Notes: generated by a model not told the origin, from the sequence alone. A stretch of 64,000 bases of DNA from Bin87 sp965262485 (GCA_965262485.1 OZ253540.1:1-64000), one strand, 5' to 3'; counted from the first letter of the stretch, positions 54,834 through 63,440 are shown. Made by a program: numbers and translations.

Positions 54834-55319
54834 TCAAAATAATCTGGTCCAAATTACCAGCGCTCGGATTTGGCAAATGGCCAGGAAGGACGCGGCGTTT
54901 TTGGCATATCGAGTTGCTACGGCACGCCATTGTTTGAAGTCCAGGAATGAATTCTCAACTAAATGACGTAATTTATACAGCGCCCGGTCGTAGTATCGGG
55001 GTTCTTTGCGGTGGCTCCTCGGTGGGATCACCGGCTCCACTCCCCGGGCCTCGGCTTCAGCCACGATGGCGTTGGTGTCGTAGCCTTGGTCGGCCAGCAG
55101 ATATTCGGCTGCGATATCTGCAATCAGCGCATGGGCCTGGGTGCAGTCCGCCACCGTGCCCTCGGTCAGGCTCAAGCGCACCGGCATTCCGTGGGAATCC
55201 ACCGCCAGGCGCAGTTTGCTGTTCAGCCCCCTTTGGTACGTCCGATGGCTTGATTGCCTCCGCAAGCTCCGGTTCCATGGGGATGAACCTTGATGTGGCT
55301 GGCGTCGATCATCAACCAC
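54834..55319 (-). CDS. IS5-type transposase, downstream frame (orfB)
   Basis: This frame encodes the rest of the DDE domain: LNSKLRLAVDSHGMPV, YLLADQGYDTNAIV (second Asp) and LVENSFLDFKQWRAVATRY (Glu). It lacks its own start and is -1 relative to orfA, as in the IS427 group, where frameshifting produces the full transposase. The useful coding part starts near 55245. Confidence 0.8.
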   Translation of the reverse strand: MVDDRRQPHQGSSPWNRSLRRQSSHRTYQRGLNSKLRLAVDSHGMPVRLSLTEGTVADCTQAHALIADIAAEYLLADQGYDTNAIVAEAEARGVEPVIPPRSHRKEPRYYDRALYKLRHLVENSFLDFKQWRAVATRYAKNAASFLAICQIRALVIWTRLF

Positions 55320-55597
55320 TCAAAGTCCGGATCGTCGATAACCGTAGCCAGCAGTTGGTTCCAGACGCCTCGGTCCCGCCAGCGGCAAAAGCGGCGATGG
55401 GTGTTCTTCCAGTCGCCGTAATCCGGCGGCAGGTCCCGCCACGGATCCCCAGTACGCAGAATCCAAAACACCGCGTTCAGAAACAGCCGGTTGTCCTTGG
55501 CCGGTCGCCCCCTTTTGCCAGCGCCGCCAGGCAAAAAGGGTCGCAATCCTTCCCAAACCTGGTCCTAAACATCGTGACGCCGCTGCGCTGCTGTCAT
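55223..55597 (-). pseudogene. IS5-type transposase, upstream frame (orfA), with in-frame TAG
   Basis: The frame begins ATG at 55597 (MTAAQRRHDV) but meets TAG at 55565-55567 after ten codons, then continues WEGLRPFLPGGAGKRGRPA, NAVFWILRTGDPWRDLP and IDASHIKVHPHG, which holds the first catalytic Asp. The second frame overlaps at a run of five G (CCAAAGGGGGCTGA), where -1 slippage would fuse the two. The early stop suggests the copy is inactive unless a TTG at 55546 is used. Confidence 0.75.
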
Positions 55598-55665
55598 GCC
55601 TCCACCCCACACTCTCACATTCTCCCCAACAATCTACCATCATGTTACGATTTTGACGACACTCC

Positions 55666-56721
55666 CTAGCCAGCAGGGTTATGGCTGAGGGATTGGGCCA
55701 ATTGATTATATGTGGTGGAGAAGCTCGTGGTGGACAGCCAGTTGCGGAATTCCGAGTCATCGTTGAAATACTTGAACAGGGTGGTGTAGGTGGTCACGAA
55801 GCTGGTCACTGCTGCCAGCAACTTGCGCGTAACGTCCAGCTGATGGTAGCGGGGCCAGATCTGCCGCCGGTCTTTCTTCCTGGTCTTCCGGTCCTGCGAT
55901 TCGACGATCTGGGCGTAGTTCTCGATGATGTCGGTCAGGCTATCCCGGGTGAGCGCCTGCTTCCACAGGTAATCGGTCTTGAGGCCGTTGGGATTGGGCG
56001 GGTTGCCGCGCCCGTCGTTGTGCCCCAGGTTGAAAGGAAGGAACCAGGACTGCTTGCCCTGCAGGTGGGTGCAGAACCAGACCTCGTGGTCGTCCACCGC
56101 GAAGTGGGCCAGGCACCGCCCCATCTCGAACAGCCGCTCCCGGGGGTTGCGACTCTCCTGGTACTGGTTGATGGCGTCGTCCACCGTCTGCTTGGTCAGG
56201 CTGTTCTTGAGCTCGAAGGTGACGATGGGCAGGCCGTTGATGAAGAGGCACAGGTCCAGGGCAAGCTGGGCGTTGTCGTTGCTGTACCGCAGCTGGCGCG
56301 TCACGGTGAAGCGGTTCAGGCCGTAGAGGAGCTTGGCCGAGTCGTTGCCCGGCGACGGCGCGCCATAGAACAGGTCGATCCGGTGCGGGCCGTGCTTGAT
56401 GCCGTTGCGCAGGATGGCGGTCGTGCCCAGCTTGCTGATCTCCCCTTGCAGGCGGGCCAGAAACTTGCGCCGGGTGATGTCGTTGCCCAGGTTGAGGGCG
56501 GCGGCCACCTCCGGCTGCGTGGCGTGCAGAAACTGCGAAAGCTGCGCGATGTCAACGCAATATTCCCGGTCGTAGTCGTGGGGGTCGCTGTGGGTCCAGC
56601 CCACGCTATAGACCGGCCGGAGATCCCCGGTGGCGTGATATTTGACGCTCCCGTAAGGCACGCCGGTCAGGTGGGTGCAGATGAGGCTCTCGAGGCCCTT
56701 TTCGCTGGTGTCGGTGGTCAT
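55666..56721 (-). pseudogene. hsdR: type I restriction subunit HsdR, collapsed (nuclease part only)
   Basis: A 351-residue ORF. Residues 1-290 are the HsdR N-terminal domain, including the nuclease motif around LFINGLPIVTFELKN and QSWFLPFNLGHNDG. After RYHQLDVTRKLLAAV, where the SF2 helicase Walker A should follow, it jumps to FVTTYTTLFKYFNDDSEFRN and TTSFSTTYNQ, which look like the HsdR C terminus. The helicase/translocase (normally several hundred residues) is missing, so restriction activity should be lost. The stop TAG lies in the CTAG targeted by the IS element. Confidence 0.75.
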
Positions 56722-56742
56722 ATTAGTTCCACTCCCGTCGGC

Positions 56743-57426
56743 CTACGAACCTTGGGTGAGAGCTTCCAGCTTTCCGATCCATTCCGCAAAATGCTGGCAT
56801 TTCGTTCGCAGAGTAGTCAACCCTATCCTTTCGGCTACTATCGGGCCGGATGACGCTTTGTCGGATTCATACTCCGGTATTTCTCTGATTATTCGCTTTG
56901 ACGGCGCGGTTTCGTTCCCATCGTTGATTAGCTCAGGGTTAGATTGCTCGGCAACTTGGGCGAGCCTCCTGATTCCTGCGGAATGCCGGTCGAACCGCAC
57001 TTCAAGTTTTTGGGGGTCGCAAAATAATAGCGCTTCAAATTCGTGGAGTTGGAGATAAGGAACGAACCGCCGGTCGGATATGTCCTCCCCCAAAGCATCC
57101 TCAAGAAGCCGAACTCGGGCATAGGGATCGCGCTCTTGTCTGGCATCTTCGTAACCAGGGAAATCTCCGGGCAGGGCGTAAAGGTCGAACATGGTTGTGA
57201 AACGCGCATCGGAGTTTTGGTCTTCCCTCATCCAACGCTCAATGTCCTTCTTTGCCTTCGTATAATCCCGGATACCTCCACTGTATTTTCGGCCACGCGA
57301 CCGGCTCGTCTCAACACACCGGGCGGCAACCGAGATGGAGCGGTCGGCCAGGTGCGGGCGCAGGATGTTCTCCACGAACCGGCGTTCCGTGGGGCCTTCC
57401 ACTACGAAATGCAATCTTACGGGCAT
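56743..57426 (-). CDS. DUF4276 (TOPRIM-like) protein, partner of the AAA ATPase
   Basis: A 227-residue protein starting MPVRLHFVVEGPTERRFVEN, with the Glu of a TOPRIM-like fold, then MFDLYALPGDFPGY and LQLHEFEALLFCDP, typical of DUF4276. The ATG shares a base with the ATPase stop (TAATG), so the two form one translational unit. ATPase plus TOPRIM-like pairs occur in anti-phage modules (OLD- and PARIS-like logic); a defence role here is inferred. A longer start at 57459 would overlap the ATPase. Confidence 0.8.
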   Translation of the reverse strand: MPVRLHFVVEGPTERRFVENILRPHLADRSISVAARCVETSRSRGRKYSGGIRDYTKAKKDIERWMREDQNSDARFTTMFDLYALPGDFPGYEDARQERDPYARVRLLEDALGEDISDRRFVPYLQLHEFEALLFCDPQKLEVRFDRHSAGIRRLAQVAEQSNPELINDGNETAPSKRIIREIPEYESDKASSGPIVAERIGLTTLRTKCQHFAEWIGKLEALTQGS

Positions 57427-58532
57427 TAGGGTTGTCCACCCAACACGTTCTTCTCCCACAACTCAGAAAGCGAATAGTCGTCCAGCCACTCTCCCAACTT
57501 TTCGGAATCGAGATGCCTGAATACCGATTGCCGGCCCTCACGCTCGACCACCACGATGTCTTCAGGCTCAAAGCAATCTACCAGTGCGGTGGATTGAGTG
57601 GCTACTATCACCTGAATGCTTTTTGACACCGCTCCTATTAACCCACCAACCACGGTTATGGCGTATGGATGCAGCCCCAGCTCCGGCTCGTCGAGAATCA
57701 GGACGTCCGGCAGGGTCTCTTCCGGTTGCAGCAGCAGCGATACCAGGGCAATGACCCGCAGCATACCGTCCGATGCCTGCGAAGCGTCGAATACCTGGTC
57801 ACTGCCCTGCTCTCGCCAGGCCAGCAACATATGCCCGTAGTCGTTAACCAACTCAAAGTCGGAGAAGAACGGCAGGATTAGGCGAATGCTGTCCACGATG
57901 CGGCGGTAATGCCAATTTTCACGCTCCTTGAGACGAAAGAGGAAGGGGGCGATATTGCCGGCGTCTTCCTTCAAGTAGCGGCTGTCGTTTACTGCCCACT
58001 TGCCCCGGATACGGGCGCTGTCTGCCGTGTTGTGAAATTGATAAACGATGATTCTTTGCAGGATGTCTCGTATAACGCGAGCAGTGGTATCCCCGGTGGC
58101 TTTCTCGATCAGGGCGGGACCACTATGACCGGCTCCTGTCGAAATCCAGGGAGCCGAGGAGCCATATATGCTCCTGGAAAAGCGGTAACTTTCATCTGCA
58201 AATATCAAGGTATCGCCGGCGGCGAAAACCAGCCGGAAAAAGTACTGGTTCTCACCGGCATCGGTTTGAATCGTTAACTCGGCTTCAATCTCCCGCGTCA
58301 CGCCCTGCCCGTCGTGCAACAACTTGCCGGCCCCACCTTGCTGACTCACGAATAGTCGGAGGTTACTAGGGTCGGCCAGCATCCAACTCATCATGCGAAA
58401 GAAAGAGACAAAATTGGATTTGCCCACACCATTAGGCCCAATAAGAACGTTGAGTGGGCGGGGCTTGAAACCTACCAAGTCGTTGATAGTCTTGAATCCC
58501 CTCAGGGTTATTGACGCGAGCCTGCTTCCCAT
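57426..58532 (-). CDS. AAA family ATPase (AAA_21/OLD-like) of a defence-type pair
   Basis: A 368-residue ABC/SMC-like ATPase. LASITLRGFKTINDL leads to Walker A VLIGPNGVGKSNF; the signature region is DASQASDGMLRVIAL and Walker B is DVLILDEPELGLHP, followed by VIVATQSTALVD. No nuclease domain is fused; the DUF4276 protein probably supplies it. It starts 5 bases after hsdS and belongs to the RM operon. Confidence 0.85.
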   Translation of the reverse strand: MGSRLASITLRGFKTINDLVGFKPRPLNVLIGPNGVGKSNFVSFFRMMSWMLADPSNLRLFVSQQGGAGKLLHDGQGVTREIEAELTIQTDAGENQYFFRLVFAAGDTLIFADESYRFSRSIYGSSAPWISTGAGHSGPALIEKATGDTTARVIRDILQRIIVYQFHNTADSARIRGKWAVNDSRYLKEDAGNIAPFLFRLKERENWHYRRIVDSIRLILPFFSDFELVNDYGHMLLAWREQGSDQVFDASQASDGMLRVIALVSLLLQPEETLPDVLILDEPELGLHPYAITVVGGLIGAVSKSIQVIVATQSTALVDCFEPEDIVVVEREGRQSVFRHLDSEKLGEWLDDYSLSELWEKNVLGGQP

Positions 58533-58537
58533 AATCT

Positions 58538-59809
58538 TTACCTTTCTACCATGAGGCCGTAGCTCTGGATGTGCTGCGGCCAGCTTTCTGCTAGTTCCAC
58601 CGCCCCTCCTCGGGCAACCGCGCCGGCCGCTTCCCGCACGTCCAGCTTGCCGGTAACCGCGTCGGAGATCAGGCGGGTGCGGTACTCCCGCAGCAACTCA
58701 ATCTGGCGGCGGGCAGCGGCGATGGCTTTATCGAGTCCATCGTTGTATTTCCGTAAGGATTCCGCGATTCGAGATTGTTCTTCAAGAGGGGGAACTCCGA
58801 GCCAAAGATTCATGACCCTTTCCACTGCAAGCCCGGGCTGGGCAGCTGCAATTGAATACTGGTTCAGATCCATAACCATCAATGCCGCCTCAAACCAATC
58901 TAAAGCGTGGCTTGGGTATAGGCTCGCTACTACAGCGTGCTCTGATGCCCAGAATCGGCCGCGGGCCAGATGCACGTTGCCACACAATGCACCTTGCCGC
59001 CCGATAAGAGCGAACTCCCCTTCGTGCGTGTAGTTATCTGAGTACCCTCTGATGCCGTTCCCTCCGTACACCGGGTAAGGTCCAACGGGTTCGATGGTCT
59101 CGCTAGTAATACCTTCCCCGCTCTGCATGTCGCATATAGTTTTCAGCCTCCGCACCGTCCAATGGGCCGGCACGTCGCCCAACCATCCGACGCTGGAGGG
59201 TTTGAGCGGGACGTTGGGGTCCAGCCCCCGGGTGACGGCTTGGTTGATGATGGCCTGCTTCTCCTCCTCCAGCAGGGCGATGAGCCGCTCCTTGCCGTTG
59301 ATGTAGCGCCGGATGCGCCGGTCGGCGTGGTCCAGGTACCGCGCGATGGCGGCCTGCTCCGGCAGGGGCGGGAGGGGAACTAACCTTCTGTATGTCTCCT
59401 CTCTATTCAGCCCAGGGATTGCCGAGTCCCTGGTAACGTCGTCAAGGTTGAGTGTTTCAAATAGAAGAGACAACCATTCAAGGTTATGGCTGGAATATCT
59501 TTTATCCACAAAATAAGTTGTATCAATTGCAAAGGCGGGTTCAGTTACCAGGTTGACTTTGCCGAAGGAACCTTTGCGGCCAATGATGATACAAGGAGCC
59601 AACGTATTAGCGACAAAGTGCCGGCCTACTATACCGTTTGAACCGTAAATTGGGATGTCGCCGTTCATCCGTGACTCGCTTGGCAGAGAATAGCCATAGG
59701 CAAAATGGCATACGGACTTCAAACGCTTCACTTCCCAATGCCCCGGCACGTCGCCCAACCACCCCACACCGGAGGGCTTGTAGGTGGGGTAGGGTTGGGG
59801 GGCGGTCAT
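58538..59809 (-). CDS. hsdS: type I restriction-modification specificity subunit HsdS
   Basis: A 423-residue DNA-recognition subunit with two target-recognition domains (about residues 15-150 and 215-350), each beginning KPSxVGWLGDVPxHW and each followed by a long helix (PEQAAIARYLDHADRRIRRY; EEQSRIAESLRKYNDGLDKA). It directs methylation by HsdM. The first 25-30 residues (SGVGWLGDVPGHWE) are copied in the two hybrid ORFs upstream. It looks intact. Confidence 0.92.
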   Translation of the reverse strand: MTAPQPYPTYKPSGVGWLGDVPGHWEVKRLKSVCHFAYGYSLPSESRMNGDIPIYGSNGIVGRHFVANTLAPCIIIGRKGSFGKVNLVTEPAFAIDTTYFVDKRYSSHNLEWLSLLFETLNLDDVTRDSAIPGLNREETYRRLVPLPPLPEQAAIARYLDHADRRIRRYINGKERLIALLEEEKQAIINQAVTRGLDPNVPLKPSSVGWLGDVPAHWTVRRLKTICDMQSGEGITSETIEPVGPYPVYGGNGIRGYSDNYTHEGEFALIGRQGALCGNVHLARGRFWASEHAVVASLYPSHALDWFEAALMVMDLNQYSIAAAQPGLAVERVMNLWLGVPPLEEQSRIAESLRKYNDGLDKAIAAARRQIELLREYRTRLISDAVTGKLDVREAAGAVARGGAVELAESWPQHIQSYGLMVER

Positions 59810-59882
59810 TGCTACACCCTCTGCTTGCAGGGTAGGGTGGCTCCAAACATTTTCTCTCCATTGAGCGATGGTTCAGATGACG

Positions 59883-60182
59883 CTATCTTGTATAGTACAT
59901 CCCTGACAGCATTTCCAGTCTTGGGCCTCTGGGGAGTTGTCCATCCTGCGCCATGTTCATTGCCGCATGACGCACACACTCACACCACTTCGAGTAATCT
60001 GGTTGGGTGTTCGTGCGCCATTTACCCTGTTGCATAATCTGTGCAATATGTTCGGCGGTGATTTCAAAGACAGGCCCCCAACGTGGTTCTCCCAGTTCGT
60101 ATAGCGCTGCCGATGCGGCGCTATTCGCAAATCCCTGTATTGTCATCAGGCAGGCCCTCCTTACTTCTCGAAGATTAGACAT
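59883..60182 (-). CDS. small protein of unknown function (cassette 4)
   Basis: A 99-residue protein that I do not recognise: MSNLREVRRACLMTIQGFAN, GPVFEITAEHIAQIMQQGKW, WCECVRHAAMNMAQDG. It is mostly helical without membrane segments. The frame is open further upstream, to 60326, where it runs through a fragment of hsdM tail; the ATG at 60182 is preferred. It lies between that fragment and hsdS. Confidence 0.45.
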   Translation of the reverse strand: MSNLREVRRACLMTIQGFANSAASAALYELGEPRWGPVFEITAEHIAQIMQQGKWRTNTQPDYSKWCECVRHAAMNMAQDGQLPRGPRLEMLSGMYYTR

Positions 60183-60290
60183 CTCATTGCGGCTTCGGCG
60201 CTTCCCAACTTCAGTCTTACAAGACTTCCCATAGGGTGTAGGCCAGCGTTGAGCAGTGGGAATCATTGCCTGACTTCCGCCTCCATCATA

Positions 60291-60340
60291 CCCGCCAACC
60301 CCCTCCGTCTCCCGCTCCAAAGCCATTGTATCAGCCCAAA
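60291..60340 (-). repeat. short fragment of the hsdM 3' end
   Basis: CTCCCGCTCCAAAGCCATTG and surroundings match the complement of the hsdM tail copies at 61230, 62090 and 63460 (encoded ALERETEG). It is the shortest and most diverged of four copies and marks the boundary between cassettes 3 and 4. Confidence 0.7.
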
Positions 60341-60360
60341 TCGCGAATAGTGGGCAGGGG

Positions 60361-60744
60361 TTATGCGTATGGGTGGGCGACCGGGCGGAACTGCCAGCCG
60401 CGAGTGTTGGCGGCTCTAGTCAATTGCCGCGCCACGTGCCTGGCTTGGTTCCCGGAGAGTCCGGCGAAATCAATCAAGACGTGTTCAGAGAAATCCGGGA
60501 GCGGGTCGGGAATGGCGGTAAGTTGCTGCTGTTGGCATTCCGCCAGTGTAACCGCCATTACGCCATCCGACGGCAATTTGAGCGTGTAGTGATTCCAAGC
60601 AGCTTCGGCAGTAATTTGATCGCCATCATAAACCGAAAGGCGATTATGGTCCTTTGGCGTTGGGCGAAAGGCCTGGGATGTAGTCCGCCCTTCCTTGACC
60701 CACGACGGATGTATCTGTCGGTAGAGCGGAGTGTCCGGGTTCAT
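60361..60744 (-). CDS. unknown protein, second gene of cassette 3
   Basis: A 127-residue protein: MNPDTPLYRQIHPSWVKEGR, TSQAFRPTPKDHNRLSVYDG, EHVLIDFAGLSGNQARHVAR. I have the impression of a widespread uncharacterised family found beside the gene upstream, but cannot name it. ATG 60744 overlaps the upstream stop as ATGA. A two-gene module, possibly of toxin-antitoxin type, is inferred from size and coupling only. Confidence 0.6.
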   Translation of the reverse strand: MNPDTPLYRQIHPSWVKEGRTTSQAFRPTPKDHNRLSVYDGDQITAEAAWNHYTLKLPSDGVMAVTLAECQQQQLTAIPDPLPDFSEHVLIDFAGLSGNQARHVARQLTRAANTRGWQFRPVAHPYA

Positions 60745-61205
60745 TTTGAGGAGCGGGCCAAGCGCCGGATTTCGCTGGCGAGCCAGGCCCATTCGTTGGC
60801 GTCATCCAAGTTCAGCGTTCTTTCGGCTTCGGCATCGGTGGGAATCTCAACCCAAAACCATTCTGCCGAATGGGAAGCCAAATTTATTTCCAGACTAACC
60901 TCGAATGGCCCCAGGGACCATTCCATCTGCACACGGCCTTCCGGGGTGGGGTAGATGTAGGGCAGCGGCGCATCGTCGGGGTAATGGCGCTCGAAACTGT
61001 CGGCCAGCCAGTCGAGACCGGCCGGGTCGGGCGCCTTGCCGTAACCGCTGCCCCAATCGCTGGCGAGCTGCATACCGTCGGCCCACCCGTCGGTCAAAGC
61101 CCGCAGGTAATTAAGCTGGGCCGTTATGTCCAGGGGATGGGAGACGCCAGGATTTTTCGCATTCCACTGACGCCGACCGGCCAGGGAGTAATCTGTCCTT
61201 ACCAT
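60741..61205 (-). CDS. unknown protein, first gene of cassette 3
   Basis: A 154-residue protein: HPLDITAQLNYLRALTDGWA, PYIYPTPEGRVQMEWSLGPF, ANEWAWLASEIRRLA. It is soluble and acidic. The ATG follows the hybrid ORF stop immediately (TAG at 61206-61208), so translation is probably continuous along the operon. It is coupled to the downstream gene by ATGA. Confidence 0.6.
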   Translation of the reverse strand: MVRTDYSLAGRRQWNAKNPGVSHPLDITAQLNYLRALTDGWADGMQLASDWGSGYGKAPDPAGLDWLADSFERHYPDDAPLPYIYPTPEGRVQMEWSLGPFEVSLEINLASHSAEWFWVEIPTDAEAERTLNLDDANEWAWLASEIRRLARSSK

Positions 61206-61541
61206 CTAATTTCCCTCGAATCCGATAATTCCCGCCAGCAGCCCTTCCGTTTCCCGCTCCAGAGCCAGTATATCAGCCCGTATCTCTTCCAGGCCGCGCA
61301 TCGGTTGGGGCTTGTAGAAATGGCGGTTGAAGTTGATCTCGTAGCCGATTTTGACTGCGGCGGGTAGATACCAGGCGTCCGGGGCGTAGGGCAGGACTTC
61401 CCTGGTGAGGAAAGCATCGATGCCGCCATCTTCCAGCAGATATTCCGCCCAATGCTCCGGCACGTCGCCCAGCCAGGGGACGCCGGAGGGTTTGTAGGCG
61501 GGGTAGGGGTTGAAGCGGCCTTTGGGATGATTTGGGTTCAT
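61206..61541 (-). pseudogene. hybrid ORF 2: HsdS head fused to HsdM tail
   Basis: An open reading frame of 111 codons. Residues 1-32 correspond to the HsdS N terminus (YKPSGVPWLGDVPEHW); residues 33-111 to the last 80 residues of HsdM (GGIDAFLTREVLPYAPDAWY, KIGYEINFNRHFYKP, EIRADILALERETEG). Its ATG overlaps the hicA stop as ATGA. Whether the product is made or useful is unknown; it marks a cassette boundary. Confidence 0.85.
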
Positions 61542-61780
61542 AGGTCCAGCACGCTCAGGAGTTCGTCGACACTCATTTCGTGATGCCTCGCGACGCTCTT
61601 CAAGATGCTCAATAGTGTCTTCACCTTGACCGGATTGTGTTGAGGGATTACCTCGTGGTGTTCGCCATTGACCTGCGTCGTTACTCGCACATGGGAACCC
61701 CGCTGCCGCACGGCTTCGTAGCCCAACTGTCGAAGCGATGCCTGTAGAGCCGCGCCGCTAACGTCATGAGGCAATCTCAC
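61538..61780 (-). CDS. hicA: HicA-like mRNA interferase toxin
   Basis: An 80-residue protein with the dsRBD-like HicA fold pattern: LPHDVSGAALQASLRQLGYE, the catalytic His segment RQRGSHVRV and EHHEVIPQHNPVKVKTLLSIL. It would cleave mRNA unless bound by the antitoxin. The ATG overlaps the hicB stop (ATGA). The order antitoxin-toxin is the reverse of E. coli hicAB but common elsewhere. Confidence 0.87.
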   Translation of the reverse strand: MRLPHDVSGAALQASLRQLGYEAVRQRGSHVRVTTQVNGEHHEVIPQHNPVKVKTLLSILKSVARHHEMSVDELLSVLDL

Positions 61781-61995
61781 GCGACCAAGACCTCATCACG
61801 TACGAAGTGCAACCGAATCAACTTGGGGCGCGGCATAGTATCGTCGAAGTAGCAGTCGACGGCCTCTCTGACGTTGCGACGAAGTTCTTCCAGGGAATCT
61901 CCCTCCGTGTGGATGCCATATCCCAGTGCGCTAGCGGTGTATCCGCTTTCCACTTCATCCTCGTTAACTTCGAAGATGATCTCAGTCTCAGACAT
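61777..61995 (-). CDS. hicB: HicB-like antitoxin
   Basis: A 72-residue protein with the partial RNase H-like HicB fold: IIFEVNEDEVESGYTASALG, HTEGDSLEELRRNVREAVDC. It lacks a C-terminal DNA-binding domain, so autoregulation by this protein is doubtful. AGGAGG precedes the ATG. It pairs with the HicA-like toxin downstream. Confidence 0.85.
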   Translation of the reverse strand: MSETEIIFEVNEDEVESGYTASALGYGIHTEGDSLEELRRNVREAVDCYFDDTMPRPKLIRLHFVRDEVLVA

Positions 61996-62043
61996 TTGTT
62001 CCTCCTATTTGGAATGGGTTGCTCTCTCTCTCTCCGTAGACCG

Positions 62044-62373
62044 CTAACTGACTTCCGTTGGTCCACCTGCGCCCAAAATTTCCGTCAGCAGGCCATCCGT
62101 TTCCCGCTCCGCGGCCAGAATGTCGGCGCGGATGTCTGCCAGCGGGCGTAGGGGTTGGGGCTTGTAGAAGTGGCGGTTGAAGTTGATCTCGTAGCCGATT
62201 TTGACGGCGGCGGGTAGATACCAGGCGTCCGGGGCGTAGGGAGGGACTTCCCTGGTGAGGAAAGCATCGATGCCGCCTTCTTCCAGCAGATATTCCTCCC
62301 AATGCCCCGGCACATCGCCCAGCCAGGGGACGCCGGAAGGCTTGCAGGCGGGGTAGGGGTGGAGGGCGGTCAT
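62044..62373 (-). pseudogene. hybrid ORF 1: HsdS head fused to HsdM tail
   Basis: An open reading frame of 109 codons. Residues 1-27 match the HsdS start (KPSGVPWLGDVPGHWEE) and the rest the HsdM C terminus (GGIDAFLTREVPPYAPDAWY, RHFYKPQPLRPLADIR, ILAAERETDGLLTEIL). The ATG overlaps the stop of the AHJR-like gene (ATGA), just as an authentic hsdS might. Nucleotide identity to the true hsdM tail at 63440-63650 is high. Confidence 0.87.
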
Positions 62374-63011
62374 TGAGTCCGAAGGCGTCGAGCCGCTGCG
62401 ATCAACTCCGACACGATCTCGGAGCTGAAACCCTCGGCATGAAAGCCGTGGGCGATGGCGTTGCAGACTTTTAGAAGCTCACCAAGGCGCTGAGCGTCGT
62501 CTCTGGACATGGCGCCGTGGGAGACTCCGACATCGAGGATGTATTCGCCAGTGGTAACGCGGGTGATGTCCAAGCCTTCTGAGGCGATCAATTGCCGCAG
62601 TACGGCCTGGCAACCGGCCCAGGCCAGCAGGAAAGCAGCCTCGGGAAAACCGGCCTCGAGGACCCCTTCGGCCTCCGTCAATTGACGTTCGGCGGCGTCG
62701 CCCAAACGTGGTCGCACGGAATCGGGGGCATCCAGTTGTTCCGGCTCCCCAACCCAGTACAGTTGAAAATTCCAACCGGGCTTATTGTGGAGGATTTCGG
62801 CCAGTTCTGTGATTCGAGGTGTTTCGGCCAGAGCAGTCCTGGACTTCACCGCGATGACGGTAGTTTCGTCGCCTTTGCTAACGACCAAGTCGGCTATGAA
62901 GTCCGGCATGAACTCCAAAGGCATTTCCTGCTGGACCTTGTATCCCAGGCTGCGGAACTCGGCAGCCTTGGCGTGGATGTAGTTTCGTTCTCGTATGTCC
63001 AGGTCGTTCAT
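62370..63011 (-). CDS. AHJR-like restriction-endonuclease-fold protein with HEPN-like C-terminal part
   Basis: A 213-residue protein. Residues 1-85 have a PD-(D/E)XK core: LEFMPDFIADLVVSKGDETT and VIAVKSRTAL, followed by PRITELAEILHNKPGW, resembling AHJR-like nucleases (Glu of ExK is Ala here). Residues 105-213 are helical, with AAFLLAWAGCQAVLRQLI and LLKVCNAIAHGFHAEGF, like a HEPN or DUF4145-type domain. It follows the RusA-like gene in cassette 1. Activity is uncertain. Confidence 0.7.
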   Translation of the reverse strand: MNDLDIRERNYIHAKAAEFRSLGYKVQQEMPLEFMPDFIADLVVSKGDETTVIAVKSRTALAETPRITELAEILHNKPGWNFQLYWVGEPEQLDAPDSVRPRLGDAAERQLTEAEGVLEAGFPEAAFLLAWAGCQAVLRQLIASEGLDITRVTTGEYILDVGVSHGAMSRDDAQRLGELLKVCNAIAHGFHAEGFSSEIVSELIAAARRLRTQ

Positions 63012-63013
63012 AT

Positions 63014-63440
63014 TCAGAACACCGTTTGGTCGGGCGCATCGTTCACCCGCACGTGTACGATGCTGGTGTAGTACAGCAGCGCTTCGCTCGCCATGGTTGA
63101 AGCGTTGTCGATTCCAGGATCGGCGCGCAAATCCCGCTTGCGGCAGATCAGGTCGGTCACAGCTACATCATCAGCATAAACCAAGCCCTTCAAAGCGTCC
63201 AGAATCGGCTTAGGTATGTTGTCGACGTCGATGGGTCTCCGCGATGCAGGTAGGTAATCTCGTCACCATCAGTTCCCTCGTTGAGACCGGGAGGCAGCGC
63301 CAATCCTGGCCGGCAGCGTCGCGGACGATGGCGGCCCACTGCCTGACCAATTCTCGCCGCCGCGCCTGTTGCGATACCGGAGGGCCGGGCATGACGAATT
63401 CAAACGGCAACGTCGTGTCGTCGGACCCTCGGGTCGTCAA
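63014..63440 (-). pseudogene. RusA-like Holliday junction resolvase family gene, frameshifted
   Basis: The 5' part reads LPFEFVMPGPPVSQQARRRE and stops out of frame after MVTRLPT. The 3' part in another frame reads DVDNIPKPILDALKGLVYAD and DVAVTDLICRKRDLRAD, ending VNDAPDQTVF and TGA at 63014-63016. DxDN-x2-K...DAL...DD is the RusA active-site motif. Two small frameshifts near 63220-63265 separate the parts. The TTG start overlaps the hsdM stop. Confidence 0.75.

Larger units (their letters stand above)
54825..55665 (-). mobile_element. IS5-family insertion sequence (IS427-like group)
   Basis: An element of about 841 bp. The terminal inverted repeats GGGGTGTCGTCAAAAT (left) and GGAGTGTCGTCAAAAT (complement of the right end) match at 15 of 16. 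CTAG flanks both ends (54821-54824 and 55666-55669), a probable target duplication. The transposase is in two frames on the minus strand. The target CTAG coincides with the stop codon of the hsdR remnant. Confidence 0.9.
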
